Of a stretch of 38,074 bases of DNA, positions 1-7,984 are shown in pieces. The translations under genes were made by a program, and so were the position numbers. The stretch spans positions 1 to 38,074 of the forward strand of contig PMZS01000194.1 of NCBI GenBank assembly GCA_003170115.1. Direction: 5' to 3'. The stretch comes from Spirochaetaceae bacterium. Lineage in GTDB: Bacteria; Spirochaetota; Spirochaetia; SZUA-6; Fen-1364. The stretch's first letter is position 1, and every line of letters begins with the position of its first letter. A model generated the notes under the pieces. That model worked only from the letters and a program-made list of their open reading frames with translations, did no database searches and was not told where the DNA came from.

Positions 1-172
1 TGACGGTCCTGACGTACATGCCACATAGTAGCACGACTCATTGCGCAGTTGTCAAGGTAATTTAAGCTATTTCAGAGTAATCGACAGACTATTGTGTCAC
101 TACGTTTTCAGCCTCCGAAGAAGACCAATTATCCAAAAACCCAATAAAAACGGGCCTTTCTCAGTAGGCCGA
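1..172. other. gene-free stretch at the left edge
   Basis: No convincing gene is visible here. The stretch is more AT-rich than most of the window and has stop codons in all frames apart from chance reading frames. It lies beyond the 3' end of a truncated integrase next to a tRNA, so it may be residue of a decayed integrated element. I found no second copy of the tRNA 3' end, which would have marked an attachment-site boundary. Confidence 0.5.
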
Positions 173-376
173 TCACGAAATCACTGCGAGAAACCCCGAA
201 CATGGGCTAGGCTTTACATCCGCCCAGTTCTCGGCCGCCGCTCGCGAGGTCTGTCCGGTGCTCAAGGCAGAGATGTACTGGCCGTCTTCTCCTCGGAATC
301 GGCAGTAAAAGACGAAGGACCCTTTCTTTTTTGTGAGTCTCCGATAGACTGAGAAGGGCCGTTGCGAACGCTCCAT
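173..376 (-). pseudogene. N-terminal fragment of a tyrosine-type integrase (arm/SAM-like domain)
   Basis: The 67-codon reading frame has the look of the start of a phage-type integrase: a short basic lead, then SVYRRLTKKKGSFVFYCRF, then GEDGQYISALSTGQTSR and AAAENWA. This resembles the N-terminal DNA-binding part of tyrosine recombinases. A full enzyme is about 300-400 residues and carries an R...HxxR...Y catalytic domain, which is absent; the frame ends shortly after AAAENWA in unrelated residues. I chose the ATG at 376 because GGGAGGT stands at proper spacing before it. It lies just downstream of the 3' end of tRNA-Val, the usual position of an integrase of an element inserted in a tRNA gene. 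It is most likely a dead remnant. An expressed small protein is possible because the ribosome binding site is intact. Confidence 0.6.
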
Positions 377-438
377 CAAACACCTCCCGCCTGACCGCAA
401 GTGAATGCTACACTCACGGTTACAGGTGATGCTTTTTG

Positions 439-461
439 GAAGGTCCGTTTTCGGTCCCTTC
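439..461 (-). terminator. imperfect hairpin between tRNA-Val and the integrase fragment
   Basis: GAAGG pairs with CCTTC around an inner CCG/CGG stem with an AAAA loop (minus strand), interrupted by a small internal loop. It lies about 30 bases past the tRNA 3' end and could end tRNA transcription or be part of the old element boundary. No clear run of T follows, so calling it a terminator is tentative. Confidence 0.3.
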
Positions 462-489
462 TCAATTCCTTGCTCTGTAAGGCCTTAGA

Positions 490-564
490 TGGGCGGCACT
501 GGACTCGAACCAGTGACCCCCAGCGTGTCGAGCTGGTGCTCTAACCAAACTGAGCTAGCCGCCC
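490..564 (-). tRNA. tRNA-Val (anticodon GAC)
   Basis: A complete 75-base cloverleaf can be drawn: acceptor stem GGGCGGC/GCCGCCC, D stem GCTC/GAGC, anticodon stem CCAGC/GCTGG, five-base variable region GGGTC, T arm ACTGG-TTCGAGT-CCAGT, and discriminator A. The anticodon loop reads TCGACAC, giving anticodon GAC (Val, codons GUC/GUU). Position 33 is C instead of the nearly universal U. The CCA end is not encoded. A good promoter lies just upstream (576-605). Read on the plus strand the same arm would give GTC (Asp), but the T-loop orientation shows the gene is on the minus strand. Confidence 0.93.
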
Positions 565-575
565 TGATTGCAGAG

Positions 576-605
576 ACAATAGACAGGGCGCGGCGCAAGT
601 GTCAA
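576..605 (-). promoter_or_regulatory. sigma-70-type promoter for tRNA-Val
   Basis: TTGACA at 600-605 (perfect -35) and TATTGT at 576-581 (-10), spacer 18 bases, read on the minus strand. The predicted start site lies a few bases before the mature 5' end of the tRNA at 564. Confidence 0.65.
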
Positions 606-648
606 GACAGAAGGCTCGCGCGCTTCCGCGATTCCGGGAGCGACCCTC

Positions 649-2334
649 TCAGTGCCTGGGTCGTATCCTGCCGCCTGCCCGTGCGGCGGTGACATGGCCT
701 TTCTCCAGCTCCGTTGCGGGGAGAAGCACGGCAAGATCCACGAGGCGCGCCGAGCTGCCATCAGCTCTTCGAACGGAGCCCGAGATTCCCCCGATCGCCT
801 CCGCCTCACCGCCGCCAGGCGTCTGCAGGGCAACTTCCTTTCCGCCGACGACGTCGAAAAGCAGGACGACCGCTCCCCGGGGCGTCTTCACGACCACGCC
901 TTCGCGGGGATCGCGTGTATCATTCATGCGCATCGTCGGAAGACTGGCGCCTTCGAGAACGTAGGCCGGCGTTGAGAGTCCCGCCTCAATGCATTCGACC
1001 ACGGAAGAGGCGAGGATCGCATACCATGTATCTCCCGCGCGCGCAAGGACGAACTCAGAGGAGCGGCTCATCAAGGCCGCGGCAGAACGGATCGTCAAAA
1101 GGATGGATGCACTTTCGCCTTTCTGGCTCTCCACCTCGAGAATGCCCGCTTCACGGGCCAGGCGACGCTGAACCGCCGCAAGCGCGAGTTGTAACTTCTC
1201 CCCGTCGAGAGCGCTGCCTTCGAGGAAGAATCGAAGGAAGAGATTCTCCCCCGAGGCCCGCGCAGATATCGAAAGCCTGGCCGCGCGCGCTGCTGCTCCT
1301 CGCCTTGAGCGCCTTCCGCGATTCTTTGACAGGCCGATCATGGCGCGCACGCAACTTTTAGTTAGGATGATCACGGTTTCGGCACGGGCGGCGTCCACCT
1401 CAAGGTTCGTCGGCTCCTGGAAGAGTTCCACGGCCCGGCCCGCATTCCGTGCCGTATTGCGCACAAGGCGCGGCACATCTTCAAGAAGTGCGTCCAGGCG
1501 AACGCTTCGAAGGGATCCGAAAGCAGTTTCTGCCTTCTCCGCCGCGCGCGTCCCCAGGAGGGCGGCCTCCCTCACTACCGCGGCGCTCCGCGACAGGGAC
1601 TGCTCCAGCTCCGAGGCGTTCACACTGAGACCGCTCACCATCTCTGCAAGCTCCGCGGCAACAGACGCCGTTGACTCCCCGCGCGCGGCGCGTCCAAGCC
1701 CTGCGGGAAAAGCTTCGCGCAATCCTTGAACAGCGAGCTCGTGGGCTGCCAGGGCGGCCAGCGTACGTTCAGTAATGCCTGCCGAATCCTCGGCCGCACG
1801 GGCAAAGGCCGCGGAGGCGGCCCTCGAGTGACTCGCCGCTTCACCCGCCGCGATCAGCCGTGCAGCCTCGACCCGCGCCCAAAGCATGGGAGCGCCCGAG
1901 AGCACGGGCGGGAGGGTCCACGCTCCGGGGTGTGCGAGTACCTCTTCCAGGGACGCCGCCGCGGAGGACGCCGAGGACGGCTCGGCGCCGCCGGCGGAGA
2001 CGGAGTCCAAAGCATCGCGGGCAATCCGCGCAACCGACGCGAGCATGGATCCCAACTCCGCGGTGACGGCCAGGGAGCCCGATCGGGTTGCCCGCACAAT
2101 GTCCTGAACACGGCGAGCGAGACGGTCCACGTTCGGCATGCGGCGGGAGTCGATGGCCGATTTCAGCGAATGTGCCGCACGGTAGGCCTCGTCGAGGAGC
2201 CCCGGGGCTTCCGCGGGGTCACGGGAGGATCCGAGAGACTTCTCGAGCAGCGCGAGCTGGTGCCTCGCGTTTTCCGCGGCGTCTTCGCCCAGACTCTCGA
2301 TGGAGAAACCGCCGTCCGGCAGTTCGTCGTTCAT
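649..2334 (-). CDS. CheA-like protein: Hpt domain, degenerate ATPase, CheW-like domain
   Basis: The 561-residue protein opens with a histidine phosphotransfer domain (about residues 8-110) with the phospho-acceptor motif AAHSLKS, His55. A long alanine-rich helical middle follows. Residues about 305-420 align by eye with the dimerisation/ATPase part of CheA, but the N-box (HxxxNxxDHG) is replaced by ILTKSCVRAMIGL and the DxGxG loop is missing, although the final EVESQKGESASILLTI strand is kept. The last 134 residues look like a CheW/P5 domain. It therefore probably cannot bind ATP normally, and may receive or pass phosphate or act as a scaffold in the chemotaxis array. The ATG at 2334 was chosen because a strong promoter ends 8 bases before it; ATG codons at 2340 and 2358 are alternatives. 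It diverges from a REC-PilZ gene. Confidence 0.7.
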   Translation of the reverse strand: MNDELPDGGFSIESLGEDAAENARHQLALLEKSLGSSRDPAEAPGLLDEAYRAAHSLKSAIDSRRMPNVDRLARRVQDIVRATRSGSLAVTAELGSMLASVARIARDALDSVSAGGAEPSSASSAAASLEEVLAHPGAWTLPPVLSGAPMLWARVEAARLIAAGEAASHSRAASAAFARAAEDSAGITERTLAALAAHELAVQGLREAFPAGLGRAARGESTASVAAELAEMVSGLSVNASELEQSLSRSAAVVREAALLGTRAAEKAETAFGSLRSVRLDALLEDVPRLVRNTARNAGRAVELFQEPTNLEVDAARAETVIILTKSCVRAMIGLSKNRGRRSRRGAAARAARLSISARASGENLFLRFFLEGSALDGEKLQLALAAVQRRLAREAGILEVESQKGESASILLTIRSAAALMSRSSEFVLARAGDTWYAILASSVVECIEAGLSTPAYVLEGASLPTMRMNDTRDPREGVVVKTPRGAVVLLFDVVGGKEVALQTPGGGEAEAIGGISGSVRRADGSSARLVDLAVLLPATELEKGHVTAARAGGRIRPRH

Positions 2335-2342
2335 GACCATCA

Positions 2343-2370
2343 ATTGTACGCCCGTCATTGACAAAGTCAA
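2343..2370 (-). promoter_or_regulatory. promoter of the CheA-like gene, with palindrome over the -35
   Basis: TTGACT at 2365-2370 and TACAAT at 2343-2348 with a 16-base spacer. The -35 lies inside the inverted repeat TTGACAAAGTCAA (2358-2370), which could be an operator or chance. The predicted start is within a few bases of the ATG at 2334, so the mRNA would be leaderless. Confidence 0.65.
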
Positions 2371-2424
2371 GCAACCGTGCGCGCAACACACCGCACGGCG
2401 TAGCGTGCGCGCATCCTCCTGTAA

Positions 2425-2453
2425 TTGACTGCGCAGGGGGGCCTGTGTAGTAT
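2425..2453 (+). promoter_or_regulatory. promoter of the REC-PilZ gene
   Basis: TTGACT at 2425-2430 and TAGTAT at 2448-2453 with a 17-base spacer. It is followed by a short leader carrying AGGAGG at 2467-2472. It is divergent from the promoter at 2343-2370. Confidence 0.6.
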
Positions 2454-2476
2454 GGGCTTTACAACAGGAGGTGCCC

Positions 2477-3190
2477 GTGGTTTTTCTTGTGGTCGAGAGC
2501 TCGCTCACCGTACGCGAGTCCCTCTGCTACGTCCTGCTGGCGTTCGGGATCCGCGGCATTCCGGTTGCCAACAGGAAAGCGGCCGTCGAAGCCCTCGGCA
2601 AGGGCGTTGCGATCGACGGGGCCATCGTCGACGTCGACAACAAGGATGTCGACGGCATCAAATTCATCACGGACCTGAAGGAAGCGGAGACCACGCGCGG
2701 AATGTCGGTGATCGTGCACACCATCCAGACCAGCAAGGATTCGGTCATGCGCATGGTCGATCTGGGCGTCGCGGGATACCTCCTGAAGCCCTTCCGCCCC
2801 GACACGGCCAAAGTGAAGCTTGCCGGAATATTCTCAAAGCTTGCCACCCACAACAGCCAACGGCGGCACATCCGAATCAGGCCGAGTCCCGATGAGCTTG
2901 CGCGGGTGAGCTTCCGCCTGGGCCGCTCGACGCAGCTCACGTCCGGGAGAATCGTGGACATCTCCCTCGGTGGAATGGCCGCGGAGCTTTTCAACCTGCC
3001 CGACAACGAGGCGATCGCCGAGGGCACTTCCCTCTCCCGGATGGAGATCGCGCTCGCAGGGAAAGTGTTCTCGCCTTCCGCGAGCGTCGTGGTCTACAAG
3101 TCCAAGGTGCTCGCTGTACGTTTCGACATCCTCAATCCGACCGATAAAAAGACGCTGGAGCGCTATATTTTCAAAAGCATATCGTCATGA
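2477..3190 (+). CDS. response-regulator-like REC domain fused to a PilZ (c-di-GMP-binding) domain
   Basis: The 237-residue protein has an N-terminal receiver fold (about residues 1-118): acidic E7, candidate phospho-acceptor Asp52 in AIVDVDN and the conserved Lys104 in YLLKPF. The usual paired acids after strand 1 are reduced to ES, so phosphorylation is plausible but uncertain. Residues about 127-235 form a PilZ domain with both c-di-GMP-binding signatures, RxxxR (R129/R133) and DxSxxG (DISLGG). PilZ proteins bind cyclic di-GMP and in spirochaetes are tied to motility. The GTG start at 2477 follows AGGAGG at 2467-2472. It is divergent from the CheA-like gene and 25 bases ahead of an outer-membrane protein gene, probably one transcript with it. 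Confidence 0.8.
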   Translation: MVFLVVESSLTVRESLCYVLLAFGIRGIPVANRKAAVEALGKGVAIDGAIVDVDNKDVDGIKFITDLKEAETTRGMSVIVHTIQTSKDSVMRMVDLGVAGYLLKPFRPDTAKVKLAGIFSKLATHNSQRRHIRIRPSPDELARVSFRLGRSTQLTSGRIVDISLGGMAAELFNLPDNEAIAEGTSLSRMEIALAGKVFSPSASVVVYKSKVLAVRFDILNPTDKKTLERYIFKSISS

Positions 3191-3215
3191 TATGCTTCGC
3201 CACTTGGAGGTGCAC

Positions 3216-4376
3216 ATGGGAATGTTGAAAAGTACCCGGGCACTGGCACTATCCGCACTCCTCGGGCTTTTCCTTTTCCTTGCCGGCCTCGCCTTCCCCG
3301 CCAACATCATTGTGCCGAAAATGGACCTCATTACCCGCGGAGGGATGGACGGCGGCGCCTTCACCCTGCAGACCTTCGGCGATATCACTCTCGAGGTGCA
3401 GGGGGGATACAAGTTCGGTGGATCGCTGGCGTTTAACGTCCAGAACCTGAACCTTGAAAACCTCACAGCTACCCCGCTTCCGCTGGGCTTTCTTTCCGCG
3501 AGCATCATCATTAGGGACCTCTTTTCAGCGCCCCTCTCCCTGACGTATTTCGTGGGACAGGACGACACTTTTTGCTCGGGAGATGGCTTCGCGCTCTTCG
3601 GCGCCCAGCCGATCATGACCGCCTACAGGGGATTCATGTATTTTCCCACCGGACCGGTCTATGACGGAATCTACCAGGTGCAGGGGACGGGCGCCAGGTT
3701 CGAGTTCGTGCCGAAAATCGAAGCCCTGAGCTTCGATTTCTATCTCTACGAAGACACCCGCTCCCAATTCCCCGGCATTTCGCCTCCTGCTCCTCCAATC
3801 ATCAGCTCGCCGGGGACGTATTCCACCGATGTAAGGTTCCTCCTGAACTACGCGGCGATCAAGGTCGAAGGCTTTGCCGGCTCGACCCTCACGCCGAAAT
3901 CGCAGGACTATTACTTTCGGGGTGGGATCCTCTTCTATGCCACGAATCGCAACGTCGAGTTTCTTGCCCAGATCGGAATTCCTAAGTGGGATCCCGGGGT
4001 GGACAGCACTCTCAACATCAATCTCTTCTACCTTCTGGTCGAGCCGCGGCTCCACCTGGGCTCGTTCTCGATTGTTCCCACGTTCTTCTGGCACCCGTCC
4101 TACTACATGCAGGCAGGACCCAATCCGGGCGAGGCTGGTTCCTTCGACGTGAACCTGAACATCGGGTATGGGGATCCGTCGAAGGACACTCTCCAGGGAG
4201 GGCTGGAGAACAATTTCAGGTTCCAGTCCGCCACCCAGGGGGAGTTCAAGCTCTCCCCGTGGCTCGGAGTCAGCACGCCGGGAGTCCTCTGGAAAGTGAA
4301 GGTCGATGCGAAGCTTTGGCCATTCAGCTACTCGGACCTCTTCGCGGTATTCGTGGGAGCCCAGGCGGAGTTCTGA
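3216..4376 (+). CDS. predicted outer-membrane beta-barrel protein
   Basis: The 386-residue protein has a signal peptide (basic start, leucine-rich core, likely cut after ...LAFPA). Long alternating polar/aromatic strands follow and it ends GAQAEF, a C-terminal Phe being typical of proteins inserted by BamA. I do not recognise a named family. The ATG at 3216 follows TTGGAGG at good spacing. It starts 25 bases after the REC-PilZ gene and is followed after six bases by a second barrel-like protein, so the three form a likely operon. Function unknown; pore or structural role in the outer membrane is the natural guess. Confidence 0.65.
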   Translation: MGMLKSTRALALSALLGLFLFLAGLAFPANIIVPKMDLITRGGMDGGAFTLQTFGDITLEVQGGYKFGGSLAFNVQNLNLENLTATPLPLGFLSASIIIRDLFSAPLSLTYFVGQDDTFCSGDGFALFGAQPIMTAYRGFMYFPTGPVYDGIYQVQGTGARFEFVPKIEALSFDFYLYEDTRSQFPGISPPAPPIISSPGTYSTDVRFLLNYAAIKVEGFAGSTLTPKSQDYYFRGGILFYATNRNVEFLAQIGIPKWDPGVDSTLNINLFYLLVEPRLHLGSFSIVPTFFWHPSYYMQAGPNPGEAGSFDVNLNIGYGDPSKDTLQGGLENNFRFQSATQGEFKLSPWLGVSTPGVLWKVKVDAKLWPFSYSDLFAVFVGAQAEF

Positions 4377-4382
4377 CGGACG

Positions 4383-5279
4383 ATGCGGACATCCAAAGCG
4401 CGGCTGACGTATGTCCTTTGCCTCCTTTTCGCCGTGCTGGGGGCCGGTGCAGTTGCCGGCCTCGACCTGGGCATAGAGACATGGGTGGGCAACCTCGGGT
4501 TTCGTACCGACCGCGCGTCGTCCGACACGAGGCTTCCCGGCGGAGACTATTTCTGGGGGCTGTCGGTGTTCGGAACGCAGCCTCTCACGGACACGGTCAG
4601 CATGGAGACTGGTTTCTATTCCGACCCCGTGCTCCGCAACCTGTCGCGAACGATTTTCACGTACACTACGAAGTTTCTCAGCGTGGGAATGGGGCCCATT
4701 TTCGGGCTTTTCAATGACATCCGCACGCCGGTGAAGTCCGGACTGTCCGCCTCGGTGAGGCTTGAATACCCTGGAGTCATTTTCGTAACCCTGCGTTCAG
4801 ACAGCTCGATCGGCGGATCGCTCGTGCAGACTGGCGACTACACGCAGGAGCTTACGGATGTCACGCTCGGCGTCTACTTTCCCAACGCGATCTGCACGCT
4901 GGCCTGGACCAGTCGATCTTTTCAGCAGAAAGCGTCATCGCAGAACGTCACCGATGGCCTCACTGAATACACTTTCGCGGCCGAAGTATTCAAAAAAAAC
5001 GTGCCCTACCGTCTGCGCGTGTGGCTGGCGTACCAGGACCTCGCGAGATCCTACGATGCCGGCTCCACGACAACCGCGACGCTTGGATCCGTCATTCTTG
5101 GGACCCAGGTGGAAGTGACGCTGGCAGGGCCGCTTGTGCTCAGGGCAGGGCTCGAAGGGAACATCTACTCCTTCGGGCTGGGATCGCTCGTCGGCGGCGA
5201 TTCCGCGTTCCTTTTCCGCTCGTACGCCGGATTGAAGATGAACCTGGATTTCAACCCCCTCGTGTCTCGATTCCTTTAA
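4383..5279 (+). CDS. predicted outer-membrane protein
   Basis: The protein has 298 residues with a signal peptide (MRTSKARLTYVLCLLFAVLG..., cut near GAVAG). The remainder is rich in Gly, Thr, Ser and aromatic residues in beta-strand-like alternation, ending FNPLVSRFL. It starts six bases after the preceding barrel gene, without a strong Shine-Dalgarno, which fits translational coupling. No family recognised. The pair may be related barrels, but I see only general similarity. A hairpin terminator follows at 5296-5323. Confidence 0.6.
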   Translation: MRTSKARLTYVLCLLFAVLGAGAVAGLDLGIETWVGNLGFRTDRASSDTRLPGGDYFWGLSVFGTQPLTDTVSMETGFYSDPVLRNLSRTIFTYTTKFLSVGMGPIFGLFNDIRTPVKSGLSASVRLEYPGVIFVTLRSDSSIGGSLVQTGDYTQELTDVTLGVYFPNAICTLAWTSRSFQQKASSQNVTDGLTEYTFAAEVFKKNVPYRLRVWLAYQDLARSYDAGSTTTATLGSVILGTQVEVTLAGPLVLRAGLEGNIYSFGLGSLVGGDSAFLFRSYAGLKMNLDFNPLVSRFL

Positions 5280-5295
5280 GCGTGCCCACCGAAAG

Positions 5296-5323
5296 AACGG
5301 GCCCCCCTTTCGGGGAGCCCGTT
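5296..5323. terminator. bidirectional terminator between convergent genes
   Basis: AACGGGC pairs with GCCCGTT and CCCC pairs with GGGG around a TTTC-containing loop, with one bulged A. It sits in the 74-base gap between the outer-membrane protein gene (+) and flaA (-). The minus-strand side is followed by CTTTC and the plus side by GTATCG, so the T tract is weak in both directions. Confidence 0.7.
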
Positions 5324-5353
5324 GTATCGTCTCGTCTTGTGTCAGGAGCCTGT

Positions 5354-6376
5354 CTACTGCGCGGGCTTTGTCGCGTCCATCTTCTGCTGTTCGAGGAACC
5401 GGAGAACCTGGATATTGCCAAGTCTCTTGAGGTCGGCCATCCGGCGCGCCTCCTGACGCTGCTGCAGAATGCCCCAGATCGCTTCATCGTTGATGTCGCG
5501 CTGGGTCTCGATGATCGCCTTGTCGTAGGTAACCTTGATATCCTTCAGGTAGGTGACAAAGTCGCCGCCCTCCTGCGCCGCGTCACGGTAGATGACGATT
5601 CCGACCAGCTTCACGTATGGCTCACCCTTCGGGTAAAGGGGGAACTTCCGCAGCTCCCGGTTGCGGACGTCGGTCACGTAGTTCGGGTTGTTCCAGGTGA
5701 GCGTCCGCCAGCCATCGAACTGCAGGTAATCCATGAAGATCGTCTGGTCGTTCCCGTCCTGGTCGGAAACGATGACCCCAATGCCGTTGGGGAAGTTCGC
5801 GCCATACACCGTGAGTGAGAGGCTCTTCAGGACGCCGACGTTCTTCACGACGCCGTAGCCGTTGAACTTCTCTCCCTTCCCCTTGTCCGCGTCCACGGTG
5901 ACGAGTCTCGACCCCTGCAGGGCATCCTTGTCCGCATATGCGGGGATGTCGAAGGGGGGCTTGATCATCGCCCACGAGTTGTACGGTTCAACCGGAAAAT
6001 GGATGCGGACCCCGAGGACCTTTTTGTTCGCGATGTCCTCACCATTGAACTGCTTCGCGTTCGAGTTCGTCGACGCTTCCTTGGTCATGGTGACGCTCTG
6101 ATTGGTGATTGACCGCGCGGAAGAGGCAAGGGTCACCTGCCAGTTGCCGAGGGCCAGCGACGATTTCATCGCCGCTTTCTCTTCATCGCTGAAGGACGCG
6201 CCTGCGACCGGGCTGTAGTCGATAAGCGTCAACCCGTTTTCAGTCGGCGTCTTGTTCGTCCCCACGGTCTGATCGGAACCAAGCTTGGTGAAATCGATCA
6301 GCACGGATTCGTCGGCAAAGAGCGCTGTTCCGCCGAGAAGAAGCCCGACGATAACAATAATGAACAGCCTTTTCAT
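5354..6376 (-). CDS. flaA: flagellar filament outer-layer (sheath) protein FlaA
   Basis: FlaA coats the FlaB core of the periplasmic flagella of spirochaetes. The 340-residue product has the family's size, a signal peptide of 21 residues (ends GTALFA) and the hallmark mature start DESVLIDF. Its C-terminal half has the aromatic, Asp/Asn-rich stretch YLQFDGWRTLTWNNPNY seen in FlaA. The start at 6376 follows AAAGGAG. It has its own near-consensus promoter at 6421-6448, so it is probably made at a much higher level than the genes before it. Upstream come a GerMN protein and an N-acetylmuramoyl-L-alanine amidase. From memory, Treponema pallidum has amidase, conserved gene and flaA in the same order (TP0247-TP0249). 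Confidence 0.95.
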   Translation of the reverse strand: MKRLFIIVIVGLLLGGTALFADESVLIDFTKLGSDQTVGTNKTPTENGLTLIDYSPVAGASFSDEEKAAMKSSLALGNWQVTLASSARSITNQSVTMTKEASTNSNAKQFNGEDIANKKVLGVRIHFPVEPYNSWAMIKPPFDIPAYADKDALQGSRLVTVDADKGKGEKFNGYGVVKNVGVLKSLSLTVYGANFPNGIGVIVSDQDGNDQTIFMDYLQFDGWRTLTWNNPNYVTDVRNRELRKFPLYPKGEPYVKLVGIVIYRDAAQEGGDFVTYLKDIKVTYDKAIIETQRDINDEAIWGILQQRQEARRMADLKRLGNIQVLRFLEQQKMDATKPAQ

Positions 6377-6420
6377 GCAATGCTCCTTTCGCTGCTGGAA
6401 CCTTCCCGGATACAAGGACA

Positions 6421-6448
6421 ATTATAGCAACGGGGTGTCCTTTGTCAA
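6421..6448 (-). promoter_or_regulatory. strong consensus promoter of flaA
   Basis: TTGACA at 6443-6448 and TATAAT at 6421-6426, both perfect matches, with a 16-base spacer. The leader is about 38 bases and carries AAAGGAG. The -35 overlaps the stop codon of the gene upstream. Confidence 0.85.
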
Positions 6449-6948
6449 ATCTTTTTCTTTTCCGTGAAGATCGGCGCCTGCCCGTCGATGAAGAAGACGA
6501 CTTCAGCGAAGCGCGGGAAGTTCAGCTTCAGTGAGCGTGTGAGCGCGGCGAGAGCCTGCGGCCCCTTCAGGGGAACCTCGGGGTCGTCGACGAGGATCTG
6601 CGGCGTGAGGTCGAGGTACAACGTTCTGCCGCTCACCATGACTGCGATCACCGTCGCTCCCCTCGGAAAAAGACGCAGCGCATCGTGGCGCGTAGGACCG
6701 AGGAGCACGTTGTCCGCGATTTCCTGCACGTTCGCTTCCAGGGTCTGGTGACGCGGAACGAATCGCATCTCCGCCACGATGCGCCCGGGCAGCTGCGAAG
6801 GGAAGAAGAGTATCCGAGAGACCTTCGAATCCCCGAAGAGAAAAAAGAGCACGAGGGACACCACGAGTGTTCCGATGAAGGCGGCTCCCACAGCCGCCGG
6901 CGTCCCCCGGAGACGCATGCGCAGAAGAAAATCCAATCTATCGAGCAC
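6445..6948 (-). CDS. GerMN-domain protein, membrane-anchored
   Basis: The 167-residue protein has one membrane segment (about residues 18-38, ending LFFLFGDSK). Its C-terminal ~110 residues match the GerMN fold seen in GerM and lipoprotein LpqB: LPGRIVAEMRFVP, then the polar NVQEIADNVLLGP, then LTPQILVDDPE. GerMN domains are extracytoplasmic and are found with cell-wall amidases, so a role in peptidoglycan remodelling is likely. The GTG start at 6948 has GGGAG before it and overlaps the amidase gene by 11 bases. Despite the name there is no sign of sporulation. Confidence 0.75.
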   Translation of the reverse strand: MLDRLDFLLRMRLRGTPAAVGAAFIGTLVVSLVLFFLFGDSKVSRILFFPSQLPGRIVAEMRFVPRHQTLEANVQEIADNVLLGPTRHDALRLFPRGATVIAVMVSGRTLYLDLTPQILVDDPEVPLKGPQALAALTRSLKLNFPRFAEVVFFIDGQAPIFTEKKKI

Positions 6949-7984
6949 TGCCGCTCCCGCTCCGTTCGAATCCCTGGATGAATGCCTTCACTCCACTGTA
7001 CATGCCCTGCGCCACTTCGTTCAAGTACGCGGGGTCCGCGAGGCCCACGGCCTCCTCGGCATTGCTCACAAAACCAACCTCCGTGAGGACGGCGGGCATC
7101 CGCGCGTTGCGCACCACGTACCAGTCGTTCTGGCGCAGGCCCCGGTTGGCGCTCTTCTGCCCGAGGCTCGCCTCGAGTCCGGAGAGTATGTTCTGCGCCA
7201 GTATCGTGCTCTCCAGGGAGATCTCCTCTTCGCGCATGCTGTTGAGAATGGGAAGGATGTCGAGGTTCTCCTTGCCCGCGGCCTTCTCGTCGACGAGCGT
7301 GCGCTCGTAGGCGGGCGGGAGGCACCAGACCTCGAATCCGGAGGCTGTCTTGTTGAACGGAGAGGTGTTGGCGTGAATTGAGACGTACAGGATCGTATCC
7401 TTCGTCTTTTCCAGGAGCGCATTGGCGATGACGACGCGCTCCTCCAGGGACACGAACGTATCGTCGTTCCGAGTGAGAATCACCTCTTTCTCGGGGAACC
7501 CTTCCTTCAACAGTGCCGCAAGCGTGCGCCCCACGCTCAGCGTGATGTCCTTCTCCATCAATGGCACCTGCTTCTTCCCCGAGGAGACGCTGCCCACCGC
7601 CCCGCTGTCCTTGCCGCCGTGTCCCGGATCAAGAAGGATGTACTGCACGCGTAGGTGCTCCCCGGCGTGCGCCAGGCGGTCCTTCTGCACCGCGTCCCCG
7701 ATTTCCCCAACGGCCGCCGTGGTAAGCCACACCCCGCCGTTCCTTCGAACCGGTGCATCGATCTGCACCTTGATCCGGTAGTTGATCAGGGCGCTGTCAG
7801 CCCCCACGGCGACGGCGATCCTGTCGTCTCCGAACGAGATGACGCCCGCGTCCCGCAGAGGATCCCATTCGAGCGTGGCCCCCAGGTCGTTCGTGAGAGA
7901 CAGGATGTTCTTGTCCTGTGCGCCGATCAAGGCGCCGACTGCGAGCAGTGCACACACGAGGGCTGCGACTCTGGTGGACCTCAT
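6938..7984 (-). CDS. N-acetylmuramoyl-L-alanine amidase (Amidase_3, AmiC type)
   Basis: The enzyme cleaves the bond between MurNAc and the stem peptide in the periplasm. The 348-residue protein has a signal peptide (cut after LIGA), about 90 residues of a beta-rich N-terminal part, and a zinc amidase domain with the ligands in order: His122 (DPGHGG), Glu144 (MEKD), His204 (SIHAN) and catalytic Glu302 (LTEVGF). Its ATG overlaps the stop of the ATP-grasp gene (ATGA), so it is translationally coupled. Its position just before flaA suggests that wall opening is linked to growth or passage of the periplasmic flagella (inference). Confidence 0.9.
   Translation of the reverse strand: MRSTRVAALVCALLAVGALIGAQDKNILSLTNDLGATLEWDPLRDAGVISFGDDRIAVAVGADSALINYRIKVQIDAPVRRNGGVWLTTAAVGEIGDAVQKDRLAHAGEHLRVQYILLDPGHGGKDSGAVGSVSSGKKQVPLMEKDITLSVGRTLAALLKEGFPEKEVILTRNDDTFVSLEERVVIANALLEKTKDTILYVSIHANTSPFNKTASGFEVWCLPPAYERTLVDEKAAGKENLDILPILNSMREEEISLESTILAQNILSGLEASLGQKSANRGLRQNDWYVVRNARMPAVLTEVGFVSNAEEAVGLADPAYLNEVAQGMYSGVKAFIQGFERSGSGSAR

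Noticed and set aside
41..352. Plus-strand frame of 103 codons at the left edge
   Set aside because: It overlaps the integrase fragment on the other strand, has no ribosome binding site and no recognisable sequence.
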